Source of the DNA: Candidatus Pedobacter colombiensis
Lineage (GTDB): Bacteria > Bacteroidota > Bacteroidia > Sphingobacteriales > Sphingobacteriaceae
Direction: 5' to 3'
Assembly (NCBI GenBank): GCA_029202485.1
Contig: CP119313.1
Location: forward strand, 2,418,001 to 2,482,000
Length of the DNA: 64,000 bases
Shown here: one piece after another, positions 63,099 to 64,000 of the stretch
Numbering within the stretch: position 1 is the stretch's first letter
Layout of the letters: each line of letters starts with the position of its first letter
The notes under the pieces: generated by a model
Databases searched by the model: none
What the model was told of the DNA's origin: nothing
The model's input: the letters and a program-made list of their open reading frames with translations, nothing else
Program-made: the position numbers and the translations under genes

Positions 63099-64000
63099 TT
63101 ATTTGTTAAAAAATTGAGTTCCGGTAATAAAATTCAATTCCTCCAGTGAATTGATACGATTAAGCTCCATGGAATTCATTTGCAAGGTGTTTGTTTTATA
63201 AGAGTCATAGAAATCCAGAAATTCCAATAAGCTGATATTCCTTTTTTGGTAGTTTTTAGCAACCTCTTCGATCAGATGCGTAAAATTTGCTGTAAACTTC
63301 GGATCAAAGCTGTTATAAAGCCTTTCTAGCCTGAAAGCCGCCTGAAATGAATTATCCAGTTCACTTTCTATTTCATCCTTCTGTTGTTGAAGACTATTCA
63401 TGCTGCTTTTAATCGCAATTTTAGCTTGTTTTATCCCCCCTTGATTCCTGTTAAACAACGGAAGAGGAATGCTTACACCCAGACCACTATAATTGCGTAC
63501 CGTACTTCCCAATTTATCAAAGGTTAGCCCTACCGTGATATCCGGTATCGCCATTGCATGTTGTAATTTTAAGTTCAGATTGCTGTAGTCTACTGCTGAT
63601 TTTGCTATTTTTAAATCATAACGATTGGCATAGGCAGAGTCTAGTAACGATTTATATGGTACTTCTTCCAATACATTTTTAGTCGCTATGTTCAATTCCA
63701 TCTTAGGTAAAATATAGCGTTGAGGACTCACTCTGATTAAGAGCTTAAATTCGCTCTGCACATCATCTATTTCATCCCTTAAGTCATTCAGTTCTGTTTG
63801 AAGCGTGTACAATTGAGATTGAATACGCAATACTTCGTTTTGTGCAATGTTCCCCTTTTGGTATTGCTGATTAAATACGGCTAAAGTTGTTGATAAAGAA
63901 TTGATCTCCTCCTGATACACCTTAGCAGACTGTTCCTTATAGTATATTTTGTAAAAATCCGTTCTTAAGGTATACTTTAAAGTTCTTAGCAGGTCAAAAA
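63099..64000 (-). CDS. czcC: Outer-membrane efflux channel, CzcC/TolC type (5' end outside window)
   Basis: The frame is open from the right edge (FDLLRTLKYTLRTDF) to the stop at 63099, about 300 codons, so the N-terminus and signal peptide are missing. The visible part has the long helices and barrel strands of an outer-membrane efflux protein (YDLKIAKSAVDYSNLNLKLQ, GLGVSIPLPLFNRNQGGIKQ). It is the first visible gene of the czcCBA operon. Confidence 0.88.
   Translation of the reverse strand, partial: FDLLRTLKYTLRTDFYKIYYKEQSAKVYQEEINSLSTTLAVFNQQYQKGNIAQNEVLRIQSQLYTLQTELNDLRDEIDDVQSEFKLLIRVSPQRYILPKMELNIATKNVLEEVPYKSLLDSAYANRYDLKIAKSAVDYSNLNLKLQHAMAIPDITVGLTFDKLGSTVRNYSGLGVSIPLPLFNRNQGGIKQAKIAIKSSMNSLQQQKDEIESELDNSFQAAFRLERLYNSFDPKFTANFTHLIEEVAKNYQKRNISLLEFLDFYDSYKTNTLQMNSMELNRINSLEELNFITGTQFFNK

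Overview
The window looks like a chromosomal segment of a Bacteroidota bacterium of the Sphingobacteriaceae, most like Pedobacter. The reasons are AT-rich DNA, A-rich leaders instead of Shine-Dalgarno sites, promoter candidates of the TTTG-N19-TAnnTTTG type, an ECF sigma/FecR/TonB-receptor/DUF4249 cassette, LytTR and LytS-type regulators, zinc metalloproteases with DUF5117/5118 and many lipoproteins. The assignment is inferred from gene content. No rRNA, tRNA or CRISPR array was found.

Layout. 1-4.9 kb: MFS transporter (cut by the window edge), thioredoxin-like protein, HD-domain protein, lipoprotein, beta-lactamase-fold serine hydrolase and a 32-residue membrane peptide. 4.9-9.7 kb: a tandem heterodimeric ABC exporter whose first gene is split by a complete IS3-family element. 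9.7-12.6 kb: oxidoreductase, outer-membrane barrel, a candidate small RNA and a PAP2-like phosphatase. 12.6-18.1 kb: a probable RiPP locus with a LytTR response regulator, a short Thr-rich Cys-free peptide, a LytS-type histidine kinase and a full-length LanB-type dehydratase. Direct repeats with an exact 21-bp period lie in front of the peptide/kinase pair, the dehydratase and the regulator. This is the most unusual part of the window. 18.2-24.7 kb: a coding remnant, a secreted metalloprotease, a DsbD system split over two genes and a TlpA-like thioredoxin.

24.9-31.5 kb: a TetR-controlled AcrAB-TolC-type RND pump with several copies of one palindrome around tetR and acrA. 31.7-46.1 kb: sugar-acid and amino-sugar catabolism. 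It holds LacI regulator 1, mannonate dehydratase, an SDR fructuronate-reductase candidate, KDG kinase, KDPG aldolase, a hexuronate-type MFS transporter, a non-phosphorylating glyceraldehyde-3-phosphate dehydrogenase and a DUF4350-like secreted protein. A second LacI regulator sits between a GH109-like secreted protein and a sugar 1-kinase candidate, with a LacI-type palindrome on each side. Together these genes could carry hexuronates through mannonate and KDG to pyruvate and glyceraldehyde 3-phosphate.

46.1-64 kb: pyruvate carboxylase; the DUF4249/TonB receptor/FecR/ECF sigma/CHRD lipoprotein cassette; FabV; isopentenyl-diphosphate isomerase; a DUF3037 plus HipA-like kinase pair; DUF488; and a CzcCBA-type metal efflux operon cut off at the right edge.
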